Shown here piece by piece: positions 8,417-19,400 of a DNA stretch of 64,000 nt; position 1 is the stretch's first letter, and each line of letters begins with the position of its first letter. The notes beneath the pieces are model-generated. The model did not search any database. It was not told the origin of the DNA and saw only the letters and a program-made list of their open reading frames with translations. Origin of the DNA: Polyangiaceae bacterium (GTDB lineage: Bacteria > Myxococcota_A > Polyangia > Polyangiales > Polyangiaceae); contig JAICTZ010000010.1 in the NCBI GenBank assembly GCA_025936115.1, positions 62,001 to 126,000 of the forward strand, given 5' to 3'. The translations under genes and the position numbers were made by a program.

Positions 8417-11086
8417 TCAAATCGACAGCGGCGCCACTTTGTCGGCGTCCACGCCAAGCTCGCGGATTGCGTTTGCGAGCTCGGCGTTCGAGAGCTTGCC
8501 CTCGAGTCGCAGCGCATCGAGCGCGCCGATCACGACGGACTCGGCGTCGACCTCGAAGTGGCGACGCAGCGCCTCACGCGTGTCGCTCATGCCGAAGCCG
8601 TCGGTACCGAGCGGCACGAAACGACCCGGGATCCAGCGCGCGACCAAGTCGCCCATCGTCTTCATGTAGTCGGACGCCGAAATGAACGGACCTTCGACGC
8701 CTTTCAACACCTCGGTGAGGTACGGCACGCGCGGCGGCGCTTCTGGGTGGAGGCGGTTCTGGCGCTCGCACTCGAGCGCGTCCGAGCGCAGGCGCTGGTA
8801 GCTCGTGACGCCCCAGACGTCGGCCGACACTCCGAAGCGCTCGAGGAGCTCTTGCGCGCGTAGGACCTGCAGCATGATCGAGCCCGAGCCCCAGAGCTGC
8901 ACGTGCTTGCCGAGCTTCTTCTTCGCGGGACGGAAGCGATAGAGCCCGCGTAAAATGCCGTCTTTGGCGCCCTCGGGCATGGGCGGCATCGGGTAGTTCT
9001 CGTTCTGGAGCGTCAGGTAGTACCAGACGTTCTCCTCGTCCTCGAACATGCGCTTCATGCCGTCTTCGATGATGGCGGCGAGCTCGAAGGCGAACGACAC
9101 GTCGTACGCGCGTACGGCCGGTACGGTCGTCGCGTGCACGTGACTGTGGCCGTCCTCGTGCTGCAGGCCTTCGCCGTTCAGCGTCGTGCGACCCGCCGTG
9201 CCGCCCAGCACGAATCCGCGCGCCATGCTGTCGCCGGCCGCCCACATGAGGTCGCCCGTGCGCTGGAAGCCGAACATGGAGTAGAAAATGTAAAACGGGA
9301 TCATCGGCTGGCCGTGCACCGCGTACGACGTGGCCGCCGCGATGAAGGAAGCCATCGAGCCCGTCTCGGTGATGCCCTCTTCGAGCACCTGACCGTCCTT
9401 GGTCTCCTTGTAATAAAGGAGCTTGCCCTTATCGATCGGCTCGTACACTTGGCCGACGGCCGAGTAGATGCCGACCTGGCCGAACAAGGCTTCCATGCCG
9501 AAGGTGCGCGCTTCGTCCGGAACGATCGGCACGACGCGCCGGCCGATCTTCTTGTCGCGCAGGAGCTTGGCGAGCAGGCGCGAGAAGACCATCGTGGTCG
9601 ACGCCTCCCCCTTCTCCATGCCCTTGTAAAACTCCTCGTAAACGTCGGATTTGGGCAGCTCGAGCTTGACCTGGGCGTGGCCACGCTTCGGAATCAAACC
9701 GCCGAGCGCGCGACGGCGTTCGAGTAGGTACTCGACCTCGGGGCTCTTCGGGCCCGGGTGGAAGAGCGGAGGCCGTTCGAGCGCGTCGTCGGGGATCGGC
9801 AGCTCGAGGATGTCCCGGAAGTGCTGCAGATCCGAGCGGCCCATCTTCTTCTTCTGGTGCGTGACGTTCACGCCTTCGAAGCCTTCGCCGAGCATCCAGC
9901 CCTTCACGGTGTGCGCGAGGATGACGGTCGGGCGTCCGTCGCTGTTCTGCGTGGCCTGACGGTAGGCAGCGTACACCTTGCGCAAGCTGTGCCCGCCGCG
10001 CCGGAACCGCGCGAGCTCGTCGTCCGAGACGTGCGAGACGAGCTCGAGCATGCGGGGATCGAGCGCGAAAAATTCCTTGCGCACGACGTCGCCCGTCGCG
10101 GTCGTGAGGCGCTGCCACTGCCCGTCAACGACGGCGTTCAGATGCCGTCGCAAGACGCCGTCGGTGTCACGCGCGAAGATCGGATCCCACTCGGGGCCCC
10201 AGATCACCTTGATCACGTTCCAACCCGCGCCGCGGAAGATACCCTCGAGCTGCTGGATGATCTTGCCGTTGCCGTAGACCGGCCCGTCGAGGCGCTGGAG
10301 GTTACAATTGACGACCCACACGAGATTATCGAGCCGCTCGCGCGCCGCGATCTGGAGCGCGCCGAGCGTCTCCGGCTCGTCGCTCTCGCCGTCGCCGACG
10401 AAGCACCACACCTTGGAGGCGGAAGCGTCGGTGATGCCGCGGGCCGTCGCGTAGCGATTGAAGCGCGCTTGATAGATCGAGTTCACGGGCCCGAGGCCCA
10501 TGCTGACGGTGGGGAACTCCCAGAAGTCGCTCATCAAGCGCGGGTGCGGGTACGACGAGAGCCCGCGACCACGCTCCGTCTCGCGCCGGAAGCGCTCGAG
10601 CTGCTCGCTCGAGAGCCGGCCCTCGAGAAAGGCGCGCGAGTAAATGCCGGGAGCCGCGTGCCCCTGGTAGTAGATTTGATCGCCCGCGCTGCCTGCGTCC
10701 TTGCCGTGAAAGAAGTGGTTGAAGCCCACCTCGTACAGGATCGCGCTCGAGGCGTAGGTCGAGATGTGGCCGCCGATGCCGTCCCAGTCGTGATTGGCGT
10801 TGTTGACCATCACGGCGGCGTTCCAGCGAATGATCTGCTGGATGCGTCGTTCCATCTGCCGGTCGCCCGGGTACTCGGGCTCGTCGGCGACGGGGATGGT
10901 GTTGACGTAGTCGGTGACGACCGGCAACGGCGGTTCGGCGCCGAGACGCCGTGCAGCCTCGACGACGCGACCGAGCACGAAGCGCGCACGGTTCGCACCT
11001 TCGTGCGCGACGACGGACTCGAGCGACTCGACCCATTCCTGGGTCTCTTGCGGGTCTCGATCGGAGTCGGGCGTATAGCTATCCAC
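8417..11086 (-). CDS. aceE: Pyruvate dehydrogenase E1 component, homodimeric type
   Basis: Track ORF 920 aa (8417..11179); GGHISTYASSAILYEVGFNHFFHG, WCFVGDGESDEPETLGALQIAARERLDNLVWVVNCNLQRLDGPVYGNGKIIQQLE, GRTTLNGEGLQHEDGHSH. GTG at 11086 (VDSYTPDSDRDPQETQEW) is the more plausible start. Confidence 0.95.
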   Translation of the reverse strand: MDSYTPDSDRDPQETQEWVESLESVVAHEGANRARFVLGRVVEAARRLGAEPPLPVVTDYVNTIPVADEPEYPGDRQMERRIQQIIRWNAAVMVNNANHDWDGIGGHISTYASSAILYEVGFNHFFHGKDAGSAGDQIYYQGHAAPGIYSRAFLEGRLSSEQLERFRRETERGRGLSSYPHPRLMSDFWEFPTVSMGLGPVNSIYQARFNRYATARGITDASASKVWCFVGDGESDEPETLGALQIAARERLDNLVWVVNCNLQRLDGPVYGNGKIIQQLEGIFRGAGWNVIKVIWGPEWDPIFARDTDGVLRRHLNAVVDGQWQRLTTATGDVVRKEFFALDPRMLELVSHVSDDELARFRRGGHSLRKVYAAYRQATQNSDGRPTVILAHTVKGWMLGEGFEGVNVTHQKKKMGRSDLQHFRDILELPIPDDALERPPLFHPGPKSPEVEYLLERRRALGGLIPKRGHAQVKLELPKSDVYEEFYKGMEKGEASTTMVFSRLLAKLLRDKKIGRRVVPIVPDEARTFGMEALFGQVGIYSAVGQVYEPIDKGKLLYYKETKDGQVLEEGITETGSMASFIAAATSYAVHGQPMIPFYIFYSMFGFQRTGDLMWAAGDSMARGFVLGGTAGRTTLNGEGLQHEDGHSHVHATTVPAVRAYDVSFAFELAAIIEDGMKRMFEDEENVWYYLTLQNENYPMPPMPEGAKDGILRGLYRFRPAKKKLGKHVQLWGSGSIMLQVLRAQELLERFGVSADVWGVTSYQRLRSDALECERQNRLHPEAPPRVPYLTEVLKGVEGPFISASDYMKTMGDLVARWIPGRFVPLGTDGFGMSDTREALRRHFEVDAESVVIGALDALRLEGKLSNAELANAIRELGVDADKVAPLSI

Positions 11087-11168
11087 GGCGAGCGAGGCGT
11101 ATCGCGAGACGGTCCGGTATTCAAGGACGGACACGGCCCCTTGGCAGACCGGGCCGCGCGGCCCATAG

Positions 11169-12350
11169 ATGACCGACATGCCGCGCCTGCTTTCGTTCGC
11201 GCTCTTCTTCTGCGTCGCGCTGACGCTCGTGGGGGCGGTCCACTACTACATTTGGGCGCGACTCGTGCGCGACACGATCTTGGCGCCGCCCTGGCAGCGG
11301 GTCGCGACGGCGGGCATCGTGGGCATGTACGTAGTCGTCCCACTATCTTTTTTTCTGCGGCGCGCCGGGGCAGGTTTTGCCGTTCCGCTCGTTTGGGTCG
11401 CGTCGGTGTGGATGGGGCTGCTGCTCCTGTTCCTGGTCGTGCTCGCGGCGGGTGACCTCGGGCGCGGCGGCCTTGCTCTGGTGGCGAAGCTCGGGTCGGC
11501 GCCGCCCCCGGATCCGGAGCGGCGACTGCTGCTCGCGCGCTGGTTCGGGCTCTTGGTCGTGGTCACGACGGGCGGCCTCGCCGCGGTCGCGGTGCGCTCC
11601 GGCCTCGCTCGCGTGGCGCTCCGTGAAGTCGCCGTGCGGCTGCGCCGCCTGCCGAAGTCGCTCGACGGCCTCACGATCGTGCAGCTCACGGACATTCACG
11701 TCGGGCCGACCATCGGACGCGCCTTCATCGAGGACATCGTGGCCCGCACGAACGCCGTGTCTCCCGACGTGATCGCGATCACGGGCGACCTCGTCGACGG
11801 CTCGGTCGAGGATTTGCGCGCCGCCGTCGCGCCGCTCGCGGGACTCAAGGCGCGCTACGGCGTGTACTTCGTGACCGGCAATCACGAGTATTACTCGGGC
11901 GCGCCCGCGTGGTGCGCCGAACTCGAACGGCTCGGCATCCGCGTGCTCCGCAACGAACGCGTGAGCATCGGCAACGGCGCGGAGAGCTTCGATCTCGCCG
12001 GCATCGACGACGCACACGCGCACCAATTCGGGGAAGGTCACGGCGCCGATCTCGGCCGCGCCGTCGCGGGCCGCGATCCCACGCGCGAGCTCGTGCTGCT
12101 CGCGCACCAGCCGCGGGCCGTGTTCGAGGCGGTGGAGCACGGCGTGGGCCTACAGCTGTCCGGTCACACGCACGGCGGGCAAATTTGGCCGTGGAACTAC
12201 GCGGTCCGCTTGCAGCAACCCGTGGTGCGCGGACTTGCCCGCTTCGGCGAAACGCAGGTGTACGTGAGCTCGGGCACCGGCTATTGGGGTCCGCCCATGC
12301 GGCTCGGGGCGCCCGCGGAGATCACGCGCGTGACGCTGCGCGCGGCGTAA
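11169..12350 (+). CDS. Membrane-anchored metallophosphoesterase (YkuE/YaeI-like)
   Basis: N-terminal TM segments; metallophosphoesterase motifs QLTDIHVGPT, ITGDLVDG, VTGNHEYYSG, LSGHTHGGQIWP. Confidence 0.9.
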   Translation: MTDMPRLLSFALFFCVALTLVGAVHYYIWARLVRDTILAPPWQRVATAGIVGMYVVVPLSFFLRRAGAGFAVPLVWVASVWMGLLLLFLVVLAAGDLGRGGLALVAKLGSAPPPDPERRLLLARWFGLLVVVTTGGLAAVAVRSGLARVALREVAVRLRRLPKSLDGLTIVQLTDIHVGPTIGRAFIEDIVARTNAVSPDVIAITGDLVDGSVEDLRAAVAPLAGLKARYGVYFVTGNHEYYSGAPAWCAELERLGIRVLRNERVSIGNGAESFDLAGIDDAHAHQFGEGHGADLGRAVAGRDPTRELVLLAHQPRAVFEAVEHGVGLQLSGHTHGGQIWPWNYAVRLQQPVVRGLARFGETQVYVSSGTGYWGPPMRLGAPAEITRVTLRAA

Positions 12351-13442
12351 TCACGCGGCCGACGGCTCGGGCTCACGCTCGCGCGTCCGTTCGGGCGCCG
12401 AACGCTTGCGGAGCTCCTTGCCCGCCGAGATTGCGACCACGAGCAGCGGCGTCGAAAAGGTGAGGCCGAGCGACCCCACGAGCGCACCGAAGAGCGCCTG
12501 ACCGACGAGCGTACCGGCCGGCGGAATGCGCACGGCGTTGCGCGCGAGCAAGGGCGTGAGCACGTAGCCTTCGATGATGTGCAGGGCCGTATACGTGACG
12601 CCGACCCAGACCGCCGTCAGCGGTCCCTGACTGAACGCGAGCAGGATCGCGGGAATGGCCGAAGCGACCGCGCCGACGTACTCGACGAAGGTCAAAAGGC
12701 CCGCGAGCACGGCCAAGGGGATGGCGAGCGGCACACCGAGCAGGCTGAACGCGATGCCGCAGCTCACGCCCACGAACAGCATGGCGACCAGGCGCCCGAG
12801 TAACCAGCGCCGGAGCTCGCTCGTCGCTTCTTGCATGATGGCTGCCGCGACGGCTCGGTGGCGCGCCGGCAGGACGGCGAGCAGGGCGCGCGAGTAGGCG
12901 CCGGGGTCAGCCGCACCGTAAACCGCGACGAAGAAGCAGACGATCAGCCCGGCGAGCACGTCGAACGTCGTGCCCACCGTGGCGAGCGCGCCGCTCGCGG
13001 CTTTGTCGAAATGGAGATTTTGGAGCTTGTTGCCCAAGCCGTGCTCGAGCACGTCGCCGTAGCCCAGGGAGTCGGCAAAGCGGTGCGCCGCGGGCGGTAA
13101 GGTCGAGCGCAGCTTGTCGATCTGGTCGACGACGAGTGGCACCGAGAACACGACGGCGAGCACGGTTCCGCCGAGCAGCACGAGCACGAGCGACGTGAGG
13201 ACGAGGACGTACGGCGCGTGAAGGTGTTTCGCGATGAACGACGCGATCGCCCGCAGCACGATCGCAAAGAGGATACCCGCGAACACGGAGAGCAGGACGC
13301 GCACCGTGAACACGGTGACGGCGGCCCCGGCGAGCAGCGCGAGCGTGAAGAGCACGAGGCCGCGGCCTTTCGCCTGCTCTCCACGCTGGCGTCCGCTCGG
13401 GTGACGCGGAGTGGGGGCATTCATGCGTACGCGACAATGCAC
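12351..13442 (-). CDS. AI-2E family transporter / PerM-like permease
   Basis: 363 aa multi-TM; conserved FVEYVGAVASAIPAILLAFSQGP and VLTPLLARNAVRIPPAGTLVGQALFGALVGSLGLTFSTPLLVV. Confidence 0.88.
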   Translation of the reverse strand: MHCRVRMNAPTPRHPSGRQRGEQAKGRGLVLFTLALLAGAAVTVFTVRVLLSVFAGILFAIVLRAIASFIAKHLHAPYVLVLTSLVLVLLGGTVLAVVFSVPLVVDQIDKLRSTLPPAAHRFADSLGYGDVLEHGLGNKLQNLHFDKAASGALATVGTTFDVLAGLIVCFFVAVYGAADPGAYSRALLAVLPARHRAVAAAIMQEATSELRRWLLGRLVAMLFVGVSCGIAFSLLGVPLAIPLAVLAGLLTFVEYVGAVASAIPAILLAFSQGPLTAVWVGVTYTALHIIEGYVLTPLLARNAVRIPPAGTLVGQALFGALVGSLGLTFSTPLLVVAISAGKELRKRSAPERTREREPEPSAA

Positions 13443-13558
13443 GTGGCGGGCCGCCCGCTAGCGACAGCGCAGCGCAATTTTTGCCCATTTTTGGTCGGGT
13501 CACACCCGGCAGCAGGCGCAAAGTGCCCCAGCCGGGAGCAAAATGGTGCCACCGAGGG

Positions 13559-15148
13559 TCAGCGCGCCTGCTCGAGCCGAGCCGCCACCCGCTCCGCGAC
13601 GCGCATGCCGTCGAGCGCCGCGCTCACGATGCCGCCTGCATACCCGGCGCCTTCCCCCGCGGGGTAAAGACCGAGCAGATCGGGCGACTCGAGCGTCTCC
13701 GGATCGCGAGGGACACGAACGGGCGAGCTGGTGCGCGACTCGACGCCGACGAGCGCCGCGTCGTTCGTGAGATACCCGCGCATGCTCTGGTTGAATTCGA
13801 CGAGCGCGCGGCGTACACGGGTGGCGAGCTCGAGCCCGGCGGCGTCGAGCACGGCCCGAATGTCGGCCGCCACCGTGCCTGGGATGTAGCTCGTCTCGGG
13901 AACGTCCGCGGATGCGCGCCCCTCGACGAAGTCGAGCGCGCGCACCGCCGGCGCGCGAAGCTCCCCTCCCCCCGCCTCGAAGGCCGCACGTTCGATGCGA
14001 CTTTGCACGTGAATGCCGCCGAGCGGACCCCGAAAACCGAGCGCTTCCCAGTCGTGCGGCTCGATCGCGACGACGAGCCCCGCGTTCGCGAAGGGCGAGT
14101 CCCGGCGCGAGAGACTCATGCCGTTGACGACCAGCGCGCCCGGTTCCGTCGCTGCCGGCACGATCCAGCCGCCCGGGCACATGCAGAAGGAAAACACGCC
14201 GCGGCCGTCCACCTGACAAGCCAAGCGGTAGGACGCGTTCGGCAGCTTCGGGTGGAGCTCGCTCCGGCCGTATTGAATGCGATTGATGAGAGGCTGCGGG
14301 TGCTCGATGCGCACGCCGAGCGCGAACGGCTTCGGCTCGAGCCGCACACCGGCTTCGAGCAAGAGCTCGAACACGTCGCGCGCGGAGTGGCCGGTGGCGA
14401 GCACCACGGCGTCGGCGCCGATTTCGCTGCCGTCCGCGAGCCGCACGCCGGCGACGCGCCGAGCGTCACCGTGCGGACGCATGACGAGGCCGGTCACGCG
14501 CGCGCCGAAGCGAAACACTTGTCCCACGCCGGCGAGTCGTTCGCGCAGCGCCGTCACGACTTTGGGCAGGCGATTCGAGCCGATGTGCGGGCGGGCTTCG
14601 ACGAGCACGGCGGGCGGCGCTCCGTGAAGAGCGAGGAGCTCGAGCACGTCGCGCACCGGGCCGCGCTTGTGTGCTCGCGTGTAGAGCTTGCCGTCACTGT
14701 ACGTGCCGGCGCCGCCCTCCCCGAAGCAGTAGTTGCTATCGGGATCGACCTTGCCGTAGCGGTTCAGACCCTTGAGGTCGTGCCGTCGAGGCTGCACGAG
14801 CTTGCCGCGATCGACCACGATGCAGGCGATGCCGCGCCGCGCGAGCTCGTAAGCGCAAAAGAGACCGGCCGGCCCCTCTCCCACCACGACGACGCGCGGC
14901 TCGCCCGTGACTTCGCGCGGCGGCGCGCCCCCGAGCGCCTCGTCGCGCGCGCCGATCTCGATCAGCAAGTGGAACCTGAGTCGCCCGCGCCGCGCGTCGA
15001 GCGAGCGCTTGCGTACGACGATCGGCGGCAGCTCGCTTTCGGCGACACGCAGCGTTTCCGCGACGCGGCGCCGGATCGCGGCGTCGTCTTCGGCGTCGTC
15101 GAGCGCGAGCTCGAGGGTGAGCTCGCCGGGTAGGGCTTTCGAGGCCAT
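13559..15148 (-). CDS. FAD-dependent oxidoreductase (NAD(P)/FAD-dependent dehydrogenase-like)
   Basis: VVVVGEGPAGLFCAYELARRGIACIVVDRG Rossmann motif; GEGGAGTYSDGKLYTR; GLYPAGEGAGYAGGIVSAALDGM C-terminal FAD motif. Confidence 0.88.
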   Translation of the reverse strand: MASKALPGELTLELALDDAEDDAAIRRRVAETLRVAESELPPIVVRKRSLDARRGRLRFHLLIEIGARDEALGGAPPREVTGEPRVVVVGEGPAGLFCAYELARRGIACIVVDRGKLVQPRRHDLKGLNRYGKVDPDSNYCFGEGGAGTYSDGKLYTRAHKRGPVRDVLELLALHGAPPAVLVEARPHIGSNRLPKVVTALRERLAGVGQVFRFGARVTGLVMRPHGDARRVAGVRLADGSEIGADAVVLATGHSARDVFELLLEAGVRLEPKPFALGVRIEHPQPLINRIQYGRSELHPKLPNASYRLACQVDGRGVFSFCMCPGGWIVPAATEPGALVVNGMSLSRRDSPFANAGLVVAIEPHDWEALGFRGPLGGIHVQSRIERAAFEAGGGELRAPAVRALDFVEGRASADVPETSYIPGTVAADIRAVLDAAGLELATRVRRALVEFNQSMRGYLTNDAALVGVESRTSSPVRVPRDPETLESPDLLGLYPAGEGAGYAGGIVSAALDGMRVAERVAARLEQAR

Positions 15149-16440
15149 CAGCGCGGGACGATGTCGCTAGTGCGCGGAACCACCGAAGCGGGCGCGTGCT
15201 CCGTGTGCGCGCGTTTTGCGGACGGCTCGACGAGCAGCGACGTCGCCGTGAGCACCGCCGAGGGCAAGACGGCTGCGGCCGCGGACCCGAGCTCCGCCCG
15301 GCGCAAGGCGCGCGCGCCGCCGCCGAACGCGAACGCGGCGACGCCCACCAGGATCAGCGCGGCGACACCGAGTAGCAAGAATAGCCCCGCGTTGCCGCCG
15401 CGCGCTGGCTCTCCCGGCGCGGCGCGAGTGATGGCCGCGCGCTGGCCGGTGGTGAGCTGCAAATCGTTACCTTCGCTGCGCGGCGGAAAACTCCGGGCCG
15501 GAGTGGGCGCGACGCTCGCGCCGATGCCCGGCATACGGCCGCTCACGCGCTTGGTGGGCCCGGGGGCGAGCACGGTCGTGAGCTCTTCGATCATTTCGCG
15601 CGCCGTCTGAAAGCGGCGAGCGCGGTCACGCTGCGTCGCTCGGACGAACCATTCGTCGAAACCAGCCGGCACGGCTCCGAAGCGGGACGGGATCGGCGTA
15701 GGAGCCGTGCAAATCGCAATCACGAGATCGCCGAACGTCTCGGCGACGAACGGACGCTGCCCGAGCAAGGCTTCGAACGTGACCACGGCGATGGACCAGA
15801 GGTCGGTGCGTTGATCGATGGGTCTTGCCTGCGTTTGCTCGGGGCTCATGTAGTACGGCGTGCCGAGCATGAGGCCCGTCTGCGTGCCCGTACCCGTGCC
15901 GGTCCAGAGCGCGCCTTTCTTCACCTTCGCCACGCCGAAGTCGAGCACCTTGGCCACTTCCGGCTCACCGCGACAGATGAACACGTTGTCCGGCTTGAGA
16001 TCGCGGTGAATGATGCCAGCCGAGTGCGCGGGTTCGATCGCGCGCACGATGTCCGAGACGAAGCGCAGGACTTCTTCGGGCGCGAGCCGGCCGACGCGCG
16101 TGATGCGCTCGCTCAAGGGCTCGCCGTCGAGCAGCTCCATCGCGATGAATGCCTGATCGTGATCGACGCCGTAGTCGTGAATGCGCACGACGTTCGGACT
16201 TTCGAGCAGCTGGGCCGCCTGGGCTTCGCGCAGGAAACGCTGCACCATGACGCGATCCCGAGCGATCTCGGGCTCCAGGCCCTTGAGCGCGACGGGCGCG
16301 TCGGTGACGAGATCGCGGGCCTTCCACACCGAACCCATGCCGCCGCGGCGCAGCAGCACTTCGAGCCGATAGCGCTCCTTGACGACCGTTCCTGGTTGCC
16401 AAGCCGGCGGCGCAAAGGGTGATCGAAGCGCGTCAGCCAC
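15148..16440 (-). CDS. Serine/threonine protein kinase with C-terminal TM
   Basis: RRGGMGSVWKARD, VALKGLE, IIHRDLKPDNVFICR, LDFGVAKV, GTPYYMSPEQ; hydrophobic AALILVGVAAFAFG segment. Confidence 0.95.
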   Translation of the reverse strand: MADALRSPFAPPAWQPGTVVKERYRLEVLLRRGGMGSVWKARDLVTDAPVALKGLEPEIARDRVMVQRFLREAQAAQLLESPNVVRIHDYGVDHDQAFIAMELLDGEPLSERITRVGRLAPEEVLRFVSDIVRAIEPAHSAGIIHRDLKPDNVFICRGEPEVAKVLDFGVAKVKKGALWTGTGTGTQTGLMLGTPYYMSPEQTQARPIDQRTDLWSIAVVTFEALLGQRPFVAETFGDLVIAICTAPTPIPSRFGAVPAGFDEWFVRATQRDRARRFQTAREMIEELTTVLAPGPTKRVSGRMPGIGASVAPTPARSFPPRSEGNDLQLTTGQRAAITRAAPGEPARGGNAGLFLLLGVAALILVGVAAFAFGGGARALRRAELGSAAAAVLPSAVLTATSLLVEPSAKRAHTEHAPASVVPRTSDIVPR

Positions 16441-16488
16441 GATCCACCGAGCGTACCGACCCGCGCCGGCGGCCGCAAGCCCGCGAGC

Positions 16489-19400
16489 CTACACCGCCCT
16501 ACCTCGGACGCTCTCCCAAGCCGTCACCGCGCTTTGCGCCGCGGGCGAGAGCTCGTGCACGCGAGCGCGCGCGCCGGCGGCGGCGCACGCGAGCTCCGCG
16601 TCGAGCGCGTGGTGCGTGAAAAACAAGATCTGCACGCGCGCCGCGATGTCCCCGAGGACCGCGAACGTGCGGCGCTTGCGCGCGTCGTCCACGTGTACGG
16701 TCACGTCGTCGAGCACGAGCGGTAACGGTTCACTGCCCGCGATCACGCGCTCCACGCTCGCGAGCCGGAGCGCCAGGTACAGCTGATACCGAGTGCCCGT
16801 ACTGAGCTCGTGCGGTGCGAGCTCGGAGCCGTCGGCCCGCACCGCCACGATACCGCGCCCCTCGCGACCCACACGCAAAGTCGAGTAGCCCTCGTCGGTG
16901 AGCCGCGGAAAGAGCTCGCCGGCGCGCTTGAGGATCGGCGCCTGGTTTTCGATGCGATAGCGCTCGATCGCGCGCTCGAGCAGCGCCGTCGCCACGCGCA
17001 GAGTCGCGTAACGCCCGACGCGGTCGGCGAGGGCCGCCCCGAGCGTCTGCTCTTCTTGGGCCGCCTCGGCGCCGAGCGCGTCCGCTTGCTTGCGCTGTCC
17101 GGCTTGCAACGACGCCGCGCGATCGTGCGCGCGGTTCCGCTCTTCTTCGAGCTCCTCGAGCTCGCGCGTGAGGGCGTCGATGCGCGCGGCGAGCCGCGGC
17201 GCGTCCTCACCGGCCGCCTCGGCGACGAGCGCCGCGACCGAGCGGCCGCCTGAGTCGTCGACCAGCGTGGTCTCGAGCAGCGCAAGCTGGGCTTCGAGCT
17301 CGCGCGCCCGCCGGCTCTTGCCCTCGAACGCGGGCAGCTCCGCCGGATCCGCCGCACCCACCGCCCGCGCGAGCGCCCAGAGCTCCCGCTCCGCTTCGGC
17401 GAGCGCCGCGCGTTCGGCTCCGAGCAGCGCGCCACGTTCGACGTTTTCACTCGCGAGCCGAGCCCGCTCCTCGCGCGCCGCTTCGCCGCGCCGAAACCGC
17501 CGCACGATCTCCTCGGCGGCCGAGTCGGGCGCCGCGCGCTCGAACGGCACGCCGTGCTCGCGCGCGAGCTCACTCACCTCGCCCGCGAGCTCCGCTTCGT
17601 CCCGCCGAATACCGTTCACGCGCCGCTCGAGCCCCTCGCGCCGCTCGACGAGCGCGGCGAGCGCGGCGAGCTCGTCCAAGAGCTCGAGGGCCGCCACCGG
17701 TAAAATCTCGGCACCGGCTCCGAGCGGCTCGACGGCGAGCGCCCAAGCGGCGCGCCACGCCGCGAGGCTCCGCTCGGCGCCTTCGAGCTCTCGCGTCTCG
17801 TGAGCGAGACGCGCCGTCAGCGCGTCGAGCGCGCGTTCGGTTTCATGGCGCTCGTTATCGATGCGCGCCGCTTCGGCTTGCAGCGCCGCCGCGCGTTCGA
17901 CGGCGAGCCCGAGCGTGCCCGCGAGCGCGTCGGGACCGAGCGCGGCGACCACCGCTTTTTCGACGAGCGCCCGCGCGGCCTCGGCTTTTTCGAGCTCGGA
18001 TTCGACCACGCGCGCTTGCTCGACGAGCTCGAGCGCACGCGCGCGGCGTTCCACCCAGGCGCGCATCTCGAGCGGAGGGAGCGGCGTGAGGTCCGAAGCG
18101 CGGAAGGCCTCGCTGTACTCGGCGTTCAGGACTTCACGCCCCGCCGCGAGCTCGGCTTGCTCGACGACGAGGCGCGCCGCTTGCGTGCGGACGAGCTCCT
18201 GGTCGACGAGCGCGTGGCCGAGCGCCGCGACGCGGTCGGCTTCGCGGCGCAAACGATCGGAGAGGGCGTCGGCCCGCGCGCTCTCCTCACTCAGCCGCGC
18301 CGCTCTACCTGCGTCGAAGGGCGCGCCGTCACGCCAGCCGCCGAGCACGACGCCGAGCAGCGCGTCACGTTCCCTGCGGGCGCGCTCGAGCTCGGCCTCG
18401 CTCGGCACGCTGCCCGTCGCGTGCACACGTTTGAGCGCCGCTTCCACTTCGGCATGACGCTCGGCCAGCTTTCGGCTCGCGTCCGCGAGAGCGCGGCCCC
18501 GCGTGTCGAGCTCCGCATACGCTTCGGCAAAGCGGCCGAGCGTCTCGGGGCTCGGCAGAATGAGCGCCGCGAGCGCGTCGAGCGTCGCGCAAGGCGGAAC
18601 GAGCTCGCCGAGCACCTGGCGTGCTTGCCTGAGCAGCGTGTCTCGGCGCGCCGTCAGGGCTGCGACGGGCGCCTCGACGTCGCCGAACGAGCGCGACAGC
18701 GCCGCCACGCGCTCGAGCGCCGCGCGCGGCTCCGGTTCCGGCAGGCGCGCGAGCCGGGCACGCCGCTCGTCGATTTCACGTTCGATTTGCGCGCGCCGCC
18801 GCTCGGCGCCCGCCCGCAGCTCGTCGAGCCGCTGCCGCTCGGTCGAGAGCTCCCGCACGCGGCTGCGCGCGGAGGTCGAGACCCGCAGCTCTTCGGCGCT
18901 CGCCCGCTCGTCGTGGCGCCCGAGCCGGCGCAAACTCGTCAGCACCTCGGCGCGCAACGCCTGGAGGTTCGCCTCGAGCCGCGGCAAATCCTCGCGCGCC
19001 TTGCGCGTGCGCCCCGTCGCGTCGGCGAGGCGCGTCATGCGCGCGGGACCTATGGCGAGCAGCGCTTCCGGCACCTCGATTTCGGCGAGCTGCTTGACCG
19101 CCCGCGCGCTTTCGTCCTCGAGGCGCGCCACCTTGGCGCGTGCAATGGCCGCCCGGGATTCGGCCTGCTCGCGCTCGAGCGCCGCCGCCTCCGGGACGTG
19201 CACCACCGGCCCGAGCGCACGAATTTCCGCCAAACACTCCGCGCGTCGCTGCAGCGCCGGCAGCGCTTTTCTCACGTCGCGCAGCCGGTACAATTCGGTG
19301 CGCGCGGCCTCGACACGCCCCGAAACCGCCGAGAGCTCAGCGCGCGCGCGCTCGAGCTCCTCGACCTGCTTCTGGAAACTCTCGGGCAAGAGCCAGACTT

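Noticed and set aside
9758-11455. 565-aa plus-strand ORF antisense to aceE
   Set aside because: Shadow ORF; aceE frame is strongly conserved.
13481-15133. 550-aa plus-strand ORF antisense to the FAD oxidoreductase
   Set aside because: Shadow ORF; opposite strand has intact FAD-binding motifs.
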